From: Salinigranum salinum
GTDB taxonomy: Archaea > Halobacteriota > Halobacteria > Halobacteriales > Haloferacaceae
Assembly (NCBI RefSeq): GCF_009176545.1
Contig: NZ_VTOJ01000001.1
Coordinates: 1,054,001 to 1,118,000, forward strand
DNA length: 64,000 nucleotides
Reading direction: 5' to 3'
This document shows positions 8,996-17,413 of this stretch, piece after piece. The notes under the pieces were generated by a model. That model had not been told where the DNA came from. It saw only the letters and a program-made list of their open reading frames with translations, and made no database searches. The position numbers were made by a program, and so were the translations under genes. The number at the start of each line of letters is the position of its first letter. Position 1 is the first letter of the stretch.

Positions 8996-9796
8996 ATGAG
9001 CATCGACCGCGGCGTCGTCACGCAACCCGAGGTCAGCTTCGAACAGTACCTCCGGACTGCACGATCGGCCGATCTCGACTTCGTCGAGATACTGCTGGAC
9101 GGGCCGACCGATCGAGACTGGCTGGAACGAGTCGTCCGCGGCGAGGTCTCCGTCGACGTGGACGGGCTCTCGCTCGTCGTCCACCTCCCGTTCGAGGGAC
9201 TCGACCTCAGTGCGCCGTCCGAGGAGGTGCGGTCGGCGGTCGTCTCGGAACTCCACAGGTGTCACGCCGTCGCCGACGCTGCCGGCGCAGAGACGGTCGT
9301 CGTCCACCCGACCTCGCTCGCGTGGCGGAAAGCGCACGACACCGCGTTCCTGCGAGAACGCGTCGTTACCTCACTGACCGACCTCGCGGGGGCCGCCACC
9401 GACGCCGGGCTAGACGCGGCGCTCACGGTCGAGAACGTCCCGGGCGGCGTCGTCCCCACGAGCGACTTTCCGGACCTGCTCGCGGAGACGGCGCTGTCGA
9501 TGACGTTCGACACCGGTCACGCCCGGATCGACGGGTTCGACGATCGGGAGCTGAGCGAGTTCTGCGCCACGCACGCCGACCGAATCGCTCACGTTCACCT
9601 GAACGACACCAGACGACCGGCGGACGAACATCTGCCGGTCGGCTCCGGCACGATCGACTTCGTCGGTCTGTTCGACGCGTTGCCTGCGGGGTGGGACGGG
9701 ACGGCGTCGCTCGAGGTCAACACCCCGAACATGGCGTACATCGAGCACAGTGCGTCGTATCTCGATCGGGTGCTCGCCGAAACCGGGTACCGGTAA
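8996..9796 (+). CDS. sugar phosphate isomerase/epimerase-like TIM-barrel protein
   Basis: 266 residues, normal length for the xylose-isomerase-like/AP-endonuclease-2 superfamily. Likely divalent-metal ligands are visible in order: VVHP (His), LTVENVPGG (Glu), TFDTGHARIDG (Asp/His), HVHLNDTR (His) and SLEVNTP (Glu). This complete ligand set supports an active isomerase, epimerase or endonuclease, but the substrate cannot be inferred. A single-gene transcript is likely: tRNA-Ser lies 300 bp upstream and the next gene converges. The ATG at 8996 follows a GC-rich stretch with GCTTTCACC as weak promoter sequence. Confidence 0.85.
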   Translation: MSIDRGVVTQPEVSFEQYLRTARSADLDFVEILLDGPTDRDWLERVVRGEVSVDVDGLSLVVHLPFEGLDLSAPSEEVRSAVVSELHRCHAVADAAGAETVVVHPTSLAWRKAHDTAFLRERVVTSLTDLAGAATDAGLDAALTVENVPGGVVPTSDFPDLLAETALSMTFDTGHARIDGFDDRELSEFCATHADRIAHVHLNDTRRPADEHLPVGSGTIDFVGLFDALPAGWDGTASLEVNTPNMAYIEHSASYLDRVLAETGYR

Positions 9797-9831
9797 GCGA
9801 TCCGATTCGCCGATGCCCCCTCATCCGGCGC

Positions 9832-10983
9832 TCAGAGCAGCAGTCGCACGACCGCGACCATGGCGAACCCGACCAGCAGCAGTCCGATCCCGAGGAGCGC
9901 CAGCCGCGTCGACTTCTCTCGGGCGTCCTCGATCGGGAGCATGATGGTGAATCCACCGAAGGCGGTGAACAGTCCCCCGGTCAGCACGACGATGAGCGAC
10001 GCCGCCTCGACGAGCGTGAACTGGACCGCGATGGTAATCGTCGCGATGACGACCGCCAGCAGCGTGCTGAAGAAGCCGAGGAACTGGAGCGTCTGCGCCT
10101 GCAGCCGTTCCAGCCGCTCCTTCGACTCGTCGCGGACCCCCTGTATCTCCTCGATCGCCTCGGCGAGTTCCGCCTCGAACGCTTCCTGCTGGTTCTCGAT
10201 CTCCCGCTGTCCGGCCTCGACTTGTTCCCTGTACTTGCCGAGCCGTACCCGGGACTCGTACATCCGGTAGTTGATAACGCGGAGGGCGTAGTCGTCCTTC
10301 GCGTCGTCTTCGCCGTCGATGGCCTCGTGGATCCGTTCGAGCGCCCGGTCGTAGTCGCCCTGGAGCGCGAGGATGCGTCCGAGCGTCATCTTGAACTTCG
10401 GGTAGTCCGACTGATCTATAGCGCTTTTGACGTACCGTTCGGCCTCCGCCAGCAGCGCCTCTGGATCGTAGCCCAGCCGTTCCGCCTTCTCGTCTTCCAG
10501 CGCGCGGGCGATCCCTCCGGCGAGACTGTGAGCGACGCCGGCGTGATCTTCTCCGATCCGCTCGACTGCTTCACGTCCGTGTTCGATCGCCGCCTCGTAG
10601 CTCTGGAGCGTCTTCCCTTTCTTCGCGTGGAGGGCTTGGAGGTGCGGGTACATCCCGCGTTCGCTGAACTCCTCGTGATCGCGCAGGAGCGAACCGAACG
10701 TGGTGACGTTGCCCTGTCGACGATGGTAGGTACAGCGAGCAAAAAAGGCCGAGAACCTGACGAACTCCGCGTCCTCACAGTCGATGTCGCGCTCGTCCAT
10801 CTTCACGATCGTCCCGAGGTCGTCCCTCCGGCCAGGCGCCTGTTCGATGAGGCGCGTCAGTGCGAGTTCCCAGTTACGGTCGGCCTCCGGGGGAAGACCG
10901 CACAGGAACCCGATCAGGTCGTCGGTGCCGTCTCCGTCTTTCAACGCCTCGATTCGGGCGACGGTCTCCTCGCTGAGCCCCAT
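9832..10983 (-). CDS. TPR-like protein with C-terminal coiled coil and three membrane helices
   Basis: 383 residues. The N-terminal 250 residues are helical with TPR-like repeats (for example the GRILALQGDYDRALERIHEAI segment). A charged coiled coil follows (about 250-295: EIENQQEAFEAELAEAIEEI). Three C-terminal transmembrane helices follow (about 297-320, 325-346, 361-383). The soluble domain should face the cytoplasm. It lies 6 bp downstream of the PP2C-like gene on the same strand and is probably co-transcribed, which suggests a shared signalling or stress role. No enzyme motif is seen and the family is not recognised. Confidence 0.8.
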   Translation of the reverse strand: MGLSEETVARIEALKDGDGTDDLIGFLCGLPPEADRNWELALTRLIEQAPGRRDDLGTIVKMDERDIDCEDAEFVRFSAFFARCTYHRRQGNVTTFGSLLRDHEEFSERGMYPHLQALHAKKGKTLQSYEAAIEHGREAVERIGEDHAGVAHSLAGGIARALEDEKAERLGYDPEALLAEAERYVKSAIDQSDYPKFKMTLGRILALQGDYDRALERIHEAIDGEDDAKDDYALRVINYRMYESRVRLGKYREQVEAGQREIENQQEAFEAELAEAIEEIQGVRDESKERLERLQAQTLQFLGFFSTLLAVVIATITIAVQFTLVEAASLIVVLTGGLFTAFGGFTIMLPIEDAREKSTRLALLGIGLLLVGFAMVAVVRLLL

Positions 10984-10989
10984 CGGGAG

Positions 10990-11838
10990 TCACCTCGTGA
11001 AGTCGACCGTCGCCACCCCGACGTCGTCCGACGGCTTCAACCGAGGATACCGTTCGCACTCCGGGTCGGCCTCCTCGAACGCCCGCAACACCCGGATCGC
11101 GCGCTCGATCCCGTTCGACCGCACGTACGAGACGAGGTCGGTCCACTCCGCGAAGACGTCGTACGGGTCGTAAATCGGCTCGAAGCCGTCCGTGAACGAG
11201 AGCACGAACTCGAGTTCGTCGCGTGGGACATATCCCGTCTCGGCGTGATCGACGGCCTCGGGGTCGAATCCGAACGTCCAGTAGCCGCCGGGTTCGTTCA
11301 TCTGTTTCCTGTGCTCCACTAGGAGCGATTTCACGTGCTCGCGGAGGTCACTGTACGACACGTATCCGTCGGCGCGCTCGCGGATCGCGACCATCTCGTC
11401 GACCACGCGCGCGTCGAGTTCACGTGGCCCCTCACCGAGCACGGGGTCGACCCCATCGTCGCGGTCGACGACGACGCTACAGTCGCCGAGTACGAGGTAC
11501 TCGAGCGACCCGTCGTCCCACCGACAGACGGCTCCTGCTCCCGACGGGACCTCGTGTTTCTCGGCGGCTGCGGGTCCCGACAGCTCGGCGTACTCGTCCG
11601 CGACGCGTTCGACAGCGCTCGCAGCCACTGCCGACAGCTCCTCGTCGCTCTCGATCCGGTCGCGGAGCGCCTCGCACAACGCGTTCACGTACCACTGCGC
11701 GTCGGATTCGGCGTCGCTGACCTGCCGGTCGCCGAGTCCAGTCGCGCCGTCGAGCACGATCGCCGCGTTGTCCCCGGTCCACACCAGATCCTCGTTCGTC
11801 GAGACTCCCGCACGAACCGTGGACTGAACGTCGACCAT
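10990..11838 (-). CDS. PP2C-like protein phosphatase
   Basis: 282 residues from ATG 11838 (MVDVQSTVRAGVSTNEDLV). VWTGDNAAIVLDGATGLG matches the first metal-binding aspartate motif of the PPM/PP2C fold. SGAGAVCRW and LEYLVLGDCSVVV match the following strands (the family's G-D-S). LSFTDGFEPIYDPY carries the later metal-binding Asp-Gly. Predicted role: metal-dependent Ser/Thr phosphatase or regulatory relative in the cytoplasm. A TATA-like TATTTA (complement of 11863-11868) about 28 bp upstream places the transcript start at the ATG, giving a leaderless mRNA and supporting this start over longer frames. It is followed 6 bp later by the TPR membrane protein gene. Confidence 0.83.
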   Translation of the reverse strand: MVDVQSTVRAGVSTNEDLVWTGDNAAIVLDGATGLGDRQVSDAESDAQWYVNALCEALRDRIESDEELSAVAASAVERVADEYAELSGPAAAEKHEVPSGAGAVCRWDDGSLEYLVLGDCSVVVDRDDGVDPVLGEGPRELDARVVDEMVAIRERADGYVSYSDLREHVKSLLVEHRKQMNEPGGYWTFGFDPEAVDHAETGYVPRDELEFVLSFTDGFEPIYDPYDVFAEWTDLVSYVRSNGIERAIRVLRAFEEADPECERYPRLKPSDDVGVATVDFTR

Positions 11839-12348
11839 ACAGAGGTAACACGGACAGCCGGGTAAATAGCTTCCAGTTGTCGCCGTCCTACCGTCCCCTG
11901 GTCGTGATCGGTCCGAATCCGACTCGTCCGTCCCGTCGTCGAGATTCGGCGCTCCCGGGGATCGCCGAGTCGGAGCCGCTCGCTGCGAGCGGCGCGTAGG
12001 GTACGACCGGTCGGCGAGCCGCGCGGCTGCCCCCGGCGCGGCGGTCGCGACGAGGTGGGCGAGCTGGACGCGGAGGTGGTCGGCACAGAAGATCGGCGTC
12101 TCGTCGTCGACGGTGTACCTCTCGGTCACGTACTCGTTGTCGGTCTCGATGGAGCTCTCGAGTTCGTGCTCGGGGAGGGCGAACGCACCCGCCTTCGTAC
12201 GCTCGACGCAGCCGTCGGGGTGGCCGAACGGTCGTGTCGATCTCCACACGTTGACTCTCGAGCGGAGATCGACCCGACACGGTTCCGTGCTCCGCTGTCC
12301 GTTTTCGTCGTCCGGTGAGGACGCCTCACGGCTGACGTTCCCGCGGCG
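11839..12348. other. 510-bp gap with a possible coding remnant on the minus strand
   Basis: Besides the PP2C promoter, positions 12249-12010 (minus) read as an acidic, non-shadow peptide: CVERTKAGAFALP, then ETDNEYVTERYTVDDE and FCADHLRVQLAHLV. The frame has no stop before running into the PP2C gene, but after about 12000 the composition becomes arginine/proline/serine-rich and non-coding in character. A small gene that lost its stop codon, or a decayed gene, fits. I do not recognise it. Confidence 0.35.
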
Positions 12349-12729
12349 TCACTCCGAGGCGAGCCAGTCGGTGATGCGCTCGCCGCCGTAGCGCGGTTCC
12401 GTCCCGCGACGGGACTCGTGCGTGGTCGTTCCGGTCCACCCGAAGTCGGCGAGCCACGCCTGCTCTCCCGGCGATTCGTCGGGCGTCCGGGCGGTCACTC
12501 GGTGGAGCCATCCGACGAGGTACGCGTCGACGTTCGATCCGTCGTCGGGGTTCGCGGCCCGGATCCAGACGTTGCCCTCGCCCGGGTCGTCGGCGAGGTC
12601 GTCGGCCCACGACTCCGCCTCGTCGCGGCCGTCGAAGCGGTGGCGGACGCCTCGCTGGCAGACGACGCTGCCGACGGCCGCGTTCGACCGCCGGGCCGAA
12701 CGCTTCACCTCCACGAGGTAGTCTGACAC
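12349..12729 (-). CDS. haloarchaeal hypothetical protein (126 aa)
   Basis: 126 residues (MSDYLVEVKRSARRSNAAVG). It looks like a small alpha/beta fold: an N-terminal strand with basic residues, a helix rich in acid (RDEAESWADDLADD), a VWIRAANPDD strand, then YLVGWLHRV. The last third is rich in Thr/Arg/Trp with GWTGTTTHESRRGTE. There is no signal peptide, membrane segment or cysteine pair. I do not recognise the family. It is a monocistron between the PP2C region and the citramalate synthase gene. Codon use matches neighbours, so it is probably real. Confidence 0.7.
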   Translation of the reverse strand: MSDYLVEVKRSARRSNAAVGSVVCQRGVRHRFDGRDEAESWADDLADDPGEGNVWIRAANPDDGSNVDAYLVGWLHRVTARTPDESPGEQAWLADFGWTGTTTHESRRGTEPRYGGERITDWLASE

Positions 12730-12931
12730 GGGTGAAGGTACGCGTGCCCCCGACTTTTACTCGTCGTTTCCGCGGCTCGTGCGCGGTGTCTCCCCGTCGA
12801 TCTCCACGAGACGCCGGTTCGTGTCTCTCCGAGATGCGAGACGCGGATCGGCCAGGATTCGCGACCGTTCGGTCGATGGTTCGAACGTCGAAGTCGAGAC
12901 ACGACGCCGGTCGCTCGCGACTGCGACCCGC

Positions 12932-14509
12932 TCAGTCGTCGGCCGGGACGTGCTTCGAGTCGGCGGCGAGCAAGCGGTCGAGCGCGTCGATCATCGCCTC
13001 GACGCTCGCCCGCGTGATGTCGGCGTCCGACGCCGCCACCGTCACGGAACGGTCACCGCGGGACATCTCGACCTCGACGGTCACCACCGCGTCCGTCCCG
13101 CCGGTGATCGCGTCGACGTGGTACGACTCGAGTTCGGCGTCGGCGCTGGCGGTGAGCGCGGCGCGGACGGCCTCGACCGCGGCGTCGACTGGACCCGACC
13201 CGGTGCCCGAGGCGATCCGCTCCTCGCCGTCGACGAGCAGGCGGACGCTCGCGGTCGGGGTCCTCCCACCGGAAGCGGCGGTGAGGTCGACCAGTTCGAC
13301 CCGGCGCTCCCGTTCGCGCCCCTGGACGTCCTCGGCGATGGTGAGGAGGTCGGCGTCGGTGACCCGCTTGCCGCGGTCGCCGAGCTCTTTCACCCGCTGG
13401 ACGATCCGCTTGAGCTCCTCGCGGGAGACGTCGACGCCGTGTTCGTCGAGCGCCGCTTTCACGCCCGCACGCCCGGCGTGCTTGCCCAGTACGAGCCGCC
13501 GTTCTCGTCCCACAGTTTCGGGCGCGTACGGCTCGTACATGGCGTCGTCTTTGAGGGTGCCGTCGGTGTGAATGCCGCTCTCGTGTGTGAACGCGTTCTG
13601 TCCGACCACGGCCTTGTTCGGCGGGAGCTCGATCCCCGTCTTCCGCGAGACGATCCCTGCCAGGTCGTACAGCTCGTCGAGCTTGACCGTGTCGACGCCG
13701 TACACGTGGTGTAACGCGATGGCGACCTCCTCCAAGGCGACGTTGCCCGCGCGCTCGCCGATGCCGTTGACGGTACAGTGGACGAGGTCTGCCCCCGCCT
13801 TCAGCGAGGCGTAGACGTTCGTCATCCCCAGCCCGAGGTCGTCGTGGGTGTGGGTGCTCGTCGGCCCCAGTTCGGAGAGCCGCGACACGGCCTCGTAGGT
13901 GTGTTCGGGCCCCGCGTGGCCGACCGTGTCCGCGAAACAGATCCGGTCGGCACCTGCGTCGAGCGCGCTCCCGAGCAGTTCCTCGAGGTAGTCGAGGTCC
14001 GCACGCGAGCCGTCCTCGCCGATGACTTCGACCCAGAGCCCGTGGTCTTTCGCGTAGGCGACCAGCTCCTCCGTCGAGGCGACGTTCTCCTCGTACGTGG
14101 TGCCGACCTTCTGCTCGATGTGCCGGTCGCTCGCGGGGACGACGAGGTTGATCCCGTCGACGTCGCAGTCGAGCGCCCAGTCGACGTCTCTCGTCAGCCC
14201 CCGGCAGAACGACGTCACGGTCGCGTCGAGGTCGAGTGAGGTGACTCGGCTGATGGTCTCGCGCTCGCCCGCGCCGGTGCAGGCGCTGCCCGCCTCCACG
14301 TACTGCACCTCCGCGCGGTCGAGCGCGCGGGCGATGGCGGCCTTCTCGTCGGGCGTCAGCGAGATCCCGGGCGCCTGCTCGCCGTCGCGCAGGGTGGTGT
14401 CGAGCAACTGTACCGTCGTGCCGGAGACGAGGGAGCCGTCGCTACCCTCGAAGAGGTTGGTGTCTGTCAAAATGGGGTCCTGTCGGTCAGTCTCGTCGGG
14501 GAATTTCAC
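12932..14509 (-). CDS. cimA: (R)-citramalate synthase / 2-isopropylmalate synthase family
   Basis: 525 residues starting at GTG 14509. LLDTTLRDGEQAPGISLTP is the metal-binding DTTLRDGE signature of the HMGL-like TIM barrel. THTHDDLGLGMTN and HCTVNGIGERAGN are the second LeuA/CimA signatures. The C-terminal 130 residues form the LeuA-type allosteric dimer domain. The segment EAGSACTGAGERE resembles archaeal CimA more than isopropylmalate synthase, which usually has EAGFP. It condenses an acyl-CoA (acetyl-CoA) with pyruvate or ketoisovalerate, opening isoleucine or leucine synthesis. No leucine operon genes are nearby. A short leader frame overlaps the start. LeuA remains possible. Confidence 0.85.
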   Translation of the reverse strand: MKFPDETDRQDPILTDTNLFEGSDGSLVSGTTVQLLDTTLRDGEQAPGISLTPDEKAAIARALDRAEVQYVEAGSACTGAGERETISRVTSLDLDATVTSFCRGLTRDVDWALDCDVDGINLVVPASDRHIEQKVGTTYEENVASTEELVAYAKDHGLWVEVIGEDGSRADLDYLEELLGSALDAGADRICFADTVGHAGPEHTYEAVSRLSELGPTSTHTHDDLGLGMTNVYASLKAGADLVHCTVNGIGERAGNVALEEVAIALHHVYGVDTVKLDELYDLAGIVSRKTGIELPPNKAVVGQNAFTHESGIHTDGTLKDDAMYEPYAPETVGRERRLVLGKHAGRAGVKAALDEHGVDVSREELKRIVQRVKELGDRGKRVTDADLLTIAEDVQGRERERRVELVDLTAASGGRTPTASVRLLVDGEERIASGTGSGPVDAAVEAVRAALTASADAELESYHVDAITGGTDAVVTVEVEMSRGDRSVTVAASDADITRASVEAMIDALDRLLAADSKHVPADD

Positions 14510-14602
14510 GGCCAGCCGCCTCGCGGCGACTTCCTCTATCCTCCGTCGGTGGGTGTTCCGACATTGTACCGATACGGTGTGTCTCCCTGGTTATAAATTG
14601 GC
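14489..14602 (-). promoter_or_regulatory. promoter and 25-codon leader ORF before the citramalate synthase gene
   Basis: A TATA box (complement of TTATAAATTG, 14591-14600) lies about 30 bp upstream of an ATG at 14564, so the transcript should begin almost at that ATG. From it a 25-codon frame (MSEHPPTEDRGSRREAAGRE...) reads to a stop at about 14487, overlapping the synthase GTG start (14509) in another frame. It contains no leucine and one isoleucine, so classic attenuation is not obvious. Translational coupling or an annotation/frame issue at the synthase N-terminus are the alternatives. Confidence 0.45.
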
Positions 14603-14646
14603 CGGTTTCCGGACCGGGTCGCCCGATCGGCCGTCGGCTGTGCGGT

Positions 14647-14997
14647 TCACTCCTCGACGAGCCGGAGCCGATCGCCCACACGCACATCGTCCGCCGCACC
14701 CGCCGGCAGTTCGATCACGCAGTCGGCCCGTCCCCAGCCCAGCCCGATCCACGCCCGCAGTCGCTTGACCTTCGTCACTTCCTCCTCCCGAAGCCAGACG
14801 GCGTCGATCGGAAACGGGACACAGACCATGTGGAGGCTCCGGAACCCCTCTCCACCGAAGGGAAAGACGAGCGCGTAGTCGTCGGGGATCGAACGACGGA
14901 ACATCAGCCCCCGGGCCTGCGCCAGCGTCGACTCCGCGACCGTCACCCGGGTGGCGAGCGTCTCCGTTCTCTCACCGCGGTCGTGGAGGAGTCGCAC
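14647..14997 (-). CDS. DUF192 domain protein
   Basis: 116 residues from GTG 14997 (VRLLHDRGERTETLATRVTV). The DUF192 hallmarks are clear: QARGLMFRRSIPDDYALVFPF, then SLHMVCVPFPIDAVWL, and a C-terminal CVIELPAGAADDVRVGD. The length matches the family (110-120 residues). The open frame continues upstream but that part does not match the family. DUF192 proteins are small beta-barrels of unknown function; no signal peptide is present here, so it is cytosolic. It is transcribed divergently from the zinc-ribbon gene at 15136. Confidence 0.85.
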   Translation of the reverse strand: MRLLHDRGERTETLATRVTVAESTLAQARGLMFRRSIPDDYALVFPFGGEGFRSLHMVCVPFPIDAVWLREEEVTKVKRLRAWIGLGWGRADCVIELPAGAADDVRVGDRLRLVEE

Positions 14998-15135
14998 GTT
15001 TCCGTCCTCGACGGCGGGGGAGAAAAACACTCGTGTCCGGTTCTCCGCCGTGAGACCCCCGAATCGGCCGGGGTTTTCGGTTCGCTGGAATCGCCTGGGA
15101 AGGTTTAGTACCGTGGCAGTCGATAGCATACTGTG

Positions 15136-15282
15136 ATGACCCACGACCCCTACACACCCCCGGAGACCCGCACGTTCGAGTGTCTCGACTGCGGCCGCCG
15201 CACCGACGCCCAGCATCAGCCGGTGACGTGTTCGGTCTGCGGTGGCGACCTGCGCGACATCAGCGTTCCCAGCGAGCAGTGA
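15136..15282 (+). CDS. rubrerythrin-like zinc-ribbon small protein (48 aa)
   Basis: 48 residues (MTHDPYTPPETRTFECLDCG) with two CxxC pairs: ECLDCGRR and CSVCGGDL, forming one zinc ribbon, ending LRDISVPSEQ. This matches the widespread haloarchaeal 'rubrerythrin-like domain' micro-proteins of about 50 residues. It is too small to contain the rubrerythrin diiron domain. A TATA-like TTTAGTA at 15105-15111 is about 27 bp upstream of the ATG, consistent with a leaderless transcript. The function is not known. Confidence 0.85.
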   Translation: MTHDPYTPPETRTFECLDCGRRTDAQHQPVTCSVCGGDLRDISVPSEQ

Positions 15283-15579
15283 GACGTCCCCGGTGGACGG
15301 TGATCTCGCCACCGTACGACTACGGCACACGGTCCGACAGCTCCCCTGTCGCACGGAGCGGTCGGTAACCCACGTTCGGACCTCTCTCCGACCGCCTCTC
15401 CCGTGTCTCTCACTTCGCCCTCGCCGTCCTCACTGACTCGCGTCCTGCTCGCGTCGTCGACTACGCCGCTCGGAGCCAGTTCCTCACCGAACCCGCGGGC
15501 GGCTCCGCCCGCCCGCGTTCTCCGACGCACCGCCCGGCACCCCCACAGTTTCAACTACGATCGCGCCCTTCTTCGGGGC

Positions 15580-16119
15580 ATGGAGCGCACGCCCGAGGGC
15601 ACGTCCGTCGGCGTCGACGACCCCTACGAGTTCGCCGGCCCGTGCGACCACTTGACGAACGACGGCCGGTGCCGGTTCGCCTTCGACCGTGCGGGTCACG
15701 ACCCCGAGTTCGCCGCCGAACGCCGCCGTGACGACTACGCGTGTCTCGCGGCGGACGACGAACACGCGTGGCGCGACTGCCCGCACTACCGCTCGACCAC
15801 CACGGGCAGGACGTGTCGCCGCTGCGGTCTCGAGGAGGTCCGCATCGCCACCGAGACCGCCCGGCCGCTCCTCGAAGAACACCACCTCTCGTACCACGAC
15901 CGGGGGACGAGCCACGAGATCACCGTGACGCTCTGCCGGTGGTGTCACGCGAAGGTACACAACTCCTTCGCCCGGATCGACGACGACGCCTCGCCCGCCC
16001 CCGAAGCCGTCGCCGCGCGCGAGGAACGACGCAGTCGAGAACAGGCCGAGTTCGGCTTCACCTCGGCCCGGGAGCGGTACGGATCGGACGCGTCCGCTCG
16101 CGAGTCGCCCGACGAGTGA
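15580..16119 (+). CDS. haloarchaeal zinc-binding HNH-like protein (DUF7097-type)
   Basis: 179 residues from ATG 15580 (MERTPEGTSVGVDDPYEFAG). The N-terminal part has Cys/His-rich FAGPCDHLTNDGRCRF. The middle has a zinc knuckle GRTCRRCGLEEV, then LLEEHHLSYHDRGTSHEITVTLCRWCHAKVHNSF, which has the EHHL...LCxxCHxxxH layout of HNH nuclease folds. The HNH catalytic histidines and zinc cysteines appear present, but haloarchaeal members have no proven nuclease activity. The C-terminal 40 residues are charged and probably disordered. It is a monocistron upstream of the MFS gene. Confidence 0.75.
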   Translation: MERTPEGTSVGVDDPYEFAGPCDHLTNDGRCRFAFDRAGHDPEFAAERRRDDYACLAADDEHAWRDCPHYRSTTTGRTCRRCGLEEVRIATETARPLLEEHHLSYHDRGTSHEITVTLCRWCHAKVHNSFARIDDDASPAPEAVAAREERRSREQAEFGFTSARERYGSDASARESPDE

Positions 16120-16228
16120 CCGCCGCGGCCGAACCCCCACAGTCACGGCCCACTGCCGTCGTCCGGTGCTCGTCCTCCGCCCGCCCGCGGGTCGGGCGGC
16201 TTTTGTGACTCCTCCGTGAGTCGGGGGT

Positions 16229-17392
16229 ATGGACGCCGACGATCGCCGGCCGTGGGCGCTCGTCACCTTTGCGTTCGCGGCGCTCGTCGGACTCCTCCTG
16301 CAGACCCGTGGCGCGCTGCTCCCCAGCTTCCAGGCCAGCTTCGGCGTCACGGAGGCCGAACTGGGGCTGCTCGCGCCGCTCGCCTCGGCGGCGTCGTTCC
16401 TCGTCGTGCTCGTCGTCGGGCTCCGGGCCGGCGATCTCCCGCCCGAACGGAGCCTCGCGCTGTCGTTCGCCGGCGTCGCCGTTTCGCTCGTCGTCGTCTG
16501 GTGGGTGCCGACGTTCGGCCTCCTCGTGGTCGCGCTCGTCGGTGCCACCGCCGCAGCCGGCGTCGGGCGCGCGCTCGACCGTCCAGTGCTGAGCCACCTC
16601 TACCCGGCGGAGCGTCCCCGACTGTTCAGCCTCTACGAGATGTCGTGGGCCGTCGGCGCGACCGCCGGACCGCTGCTCGCCACCGCGGCGCTCTCGCTGG
16701 GTGAGTGGCGACTCACCTACCTCGTCGCCGCCGCGGGTTTCGGCCTGCTCGCCGTCGGCGTCTCCCGGCTGGAACTTCCCGCGGGCGTCGATCGGGAACG
16801 CTCGCTCGCGCTCTCGGCGCTCCCACGGCTGATCGGCCGCCCGACCGTCCGCACGATGTCGCTCGCGCTCGTCCTCTCCGTGGCCGTCGAGGCTGGCGTC
16901 TTCACCTGGCTTCCGTTCTACGCGACGGGGTTTCTCGACCGCGCGACCGCGACGCTCCTCCTCTCCGTCTACCTCGTCGCGTACGTCCCCGGTCGGTTCT
17001 TCGCCAGCCGCGTCGTGAGCCGAGTGGGACCCGAGCGGGTCGTCCTCGCCAGCGCGAGCGGCGGGGGCGTGGCACTCGTCGTGCTCCTCTCCGTTCGCAG
17101 CGTGCTCCCGGCCGCCGCCGCGAGCTTCGCGCTCGGCTTCCTCATCTCGGCGGTGTACCCGACGGTGCAGGCGTGGGCGACCGGAGCGCTCCCGGAGTTC
17201 AGCGGGCCGATCAACGCGGTCGCGAACGCCTCGGCGACCCTCGGCGCGGTCGTCTCGCCCGCGCTCGTCGGCTTCGCCGCCGACGCGACCGACATCGCGC
17301 TCGCCATGTGGCTCCTCCCGGTGTTCATGACCGGTCTGTTGCTCTTGGCGCTCGTCGTCGTCGCGCGGTCCAGCCGGCCGAGGCCCCAGTGA
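16229..17392 (+). CDS. MFS transporter
   Basis: 387 residues with 12 hydrophobic segments, all in the usual MFS spacing. The loop after the second helix is GLRAGDLPPERSLALS and the equivalent in the second half is RVVSRVGPERVVLAS. Two six-helix halves are separated by the loop around residues 190-205 (SRLELPAGVDRERSLALSAL). The substrate cannot be told. It is a membrane protein transcribed alone; the next gene converges 21 bp away. Confidence 0.9.
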   Translation: MDADDRRPWALVTFAFAALVGLLLQTRGALLPSFQASFGVTEAELGLLAPLASAASFLVVLVVGLRAGDLPPERSLALSFAGVAVSLVVVWWVPTFGLLVVALVGATAAAGVGRALDRPVLSHLYPAERPRLFSLYEMSWAVGATAGPLLATAALSLGEWRLTYLVAAAGFGLLAVGVSRLELPAGVDRERSLALSALPRLIGRPTVRTMSLALVLSVAVEAGVFTWLPFYATGFLDRATATLLLSVYLVAYVPGRFFASRVVSRVGPERVVLASASGGGVALVVLLSVRSVLPAAAASFALGFLISAVYPTVQAWATGALPEFSGPINAVANASATLGAVVSPALVGFAADATDIALAMWLLPVFMTGLLLLALVVVARSSRPRPQ

Positions 17393-17413
17393 GGTGCCCG
17401 GGTGGTCGACCGT

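Noticed and set aside
8725-11322. 865-codon open frame on the plus strand covering the isomerase, TPR and PP2C genes
   Set aside because: Its translation is arginine/proline/valine-rich, as shadows of GC-rich genes are, and the other frames hold recognisable proteins.
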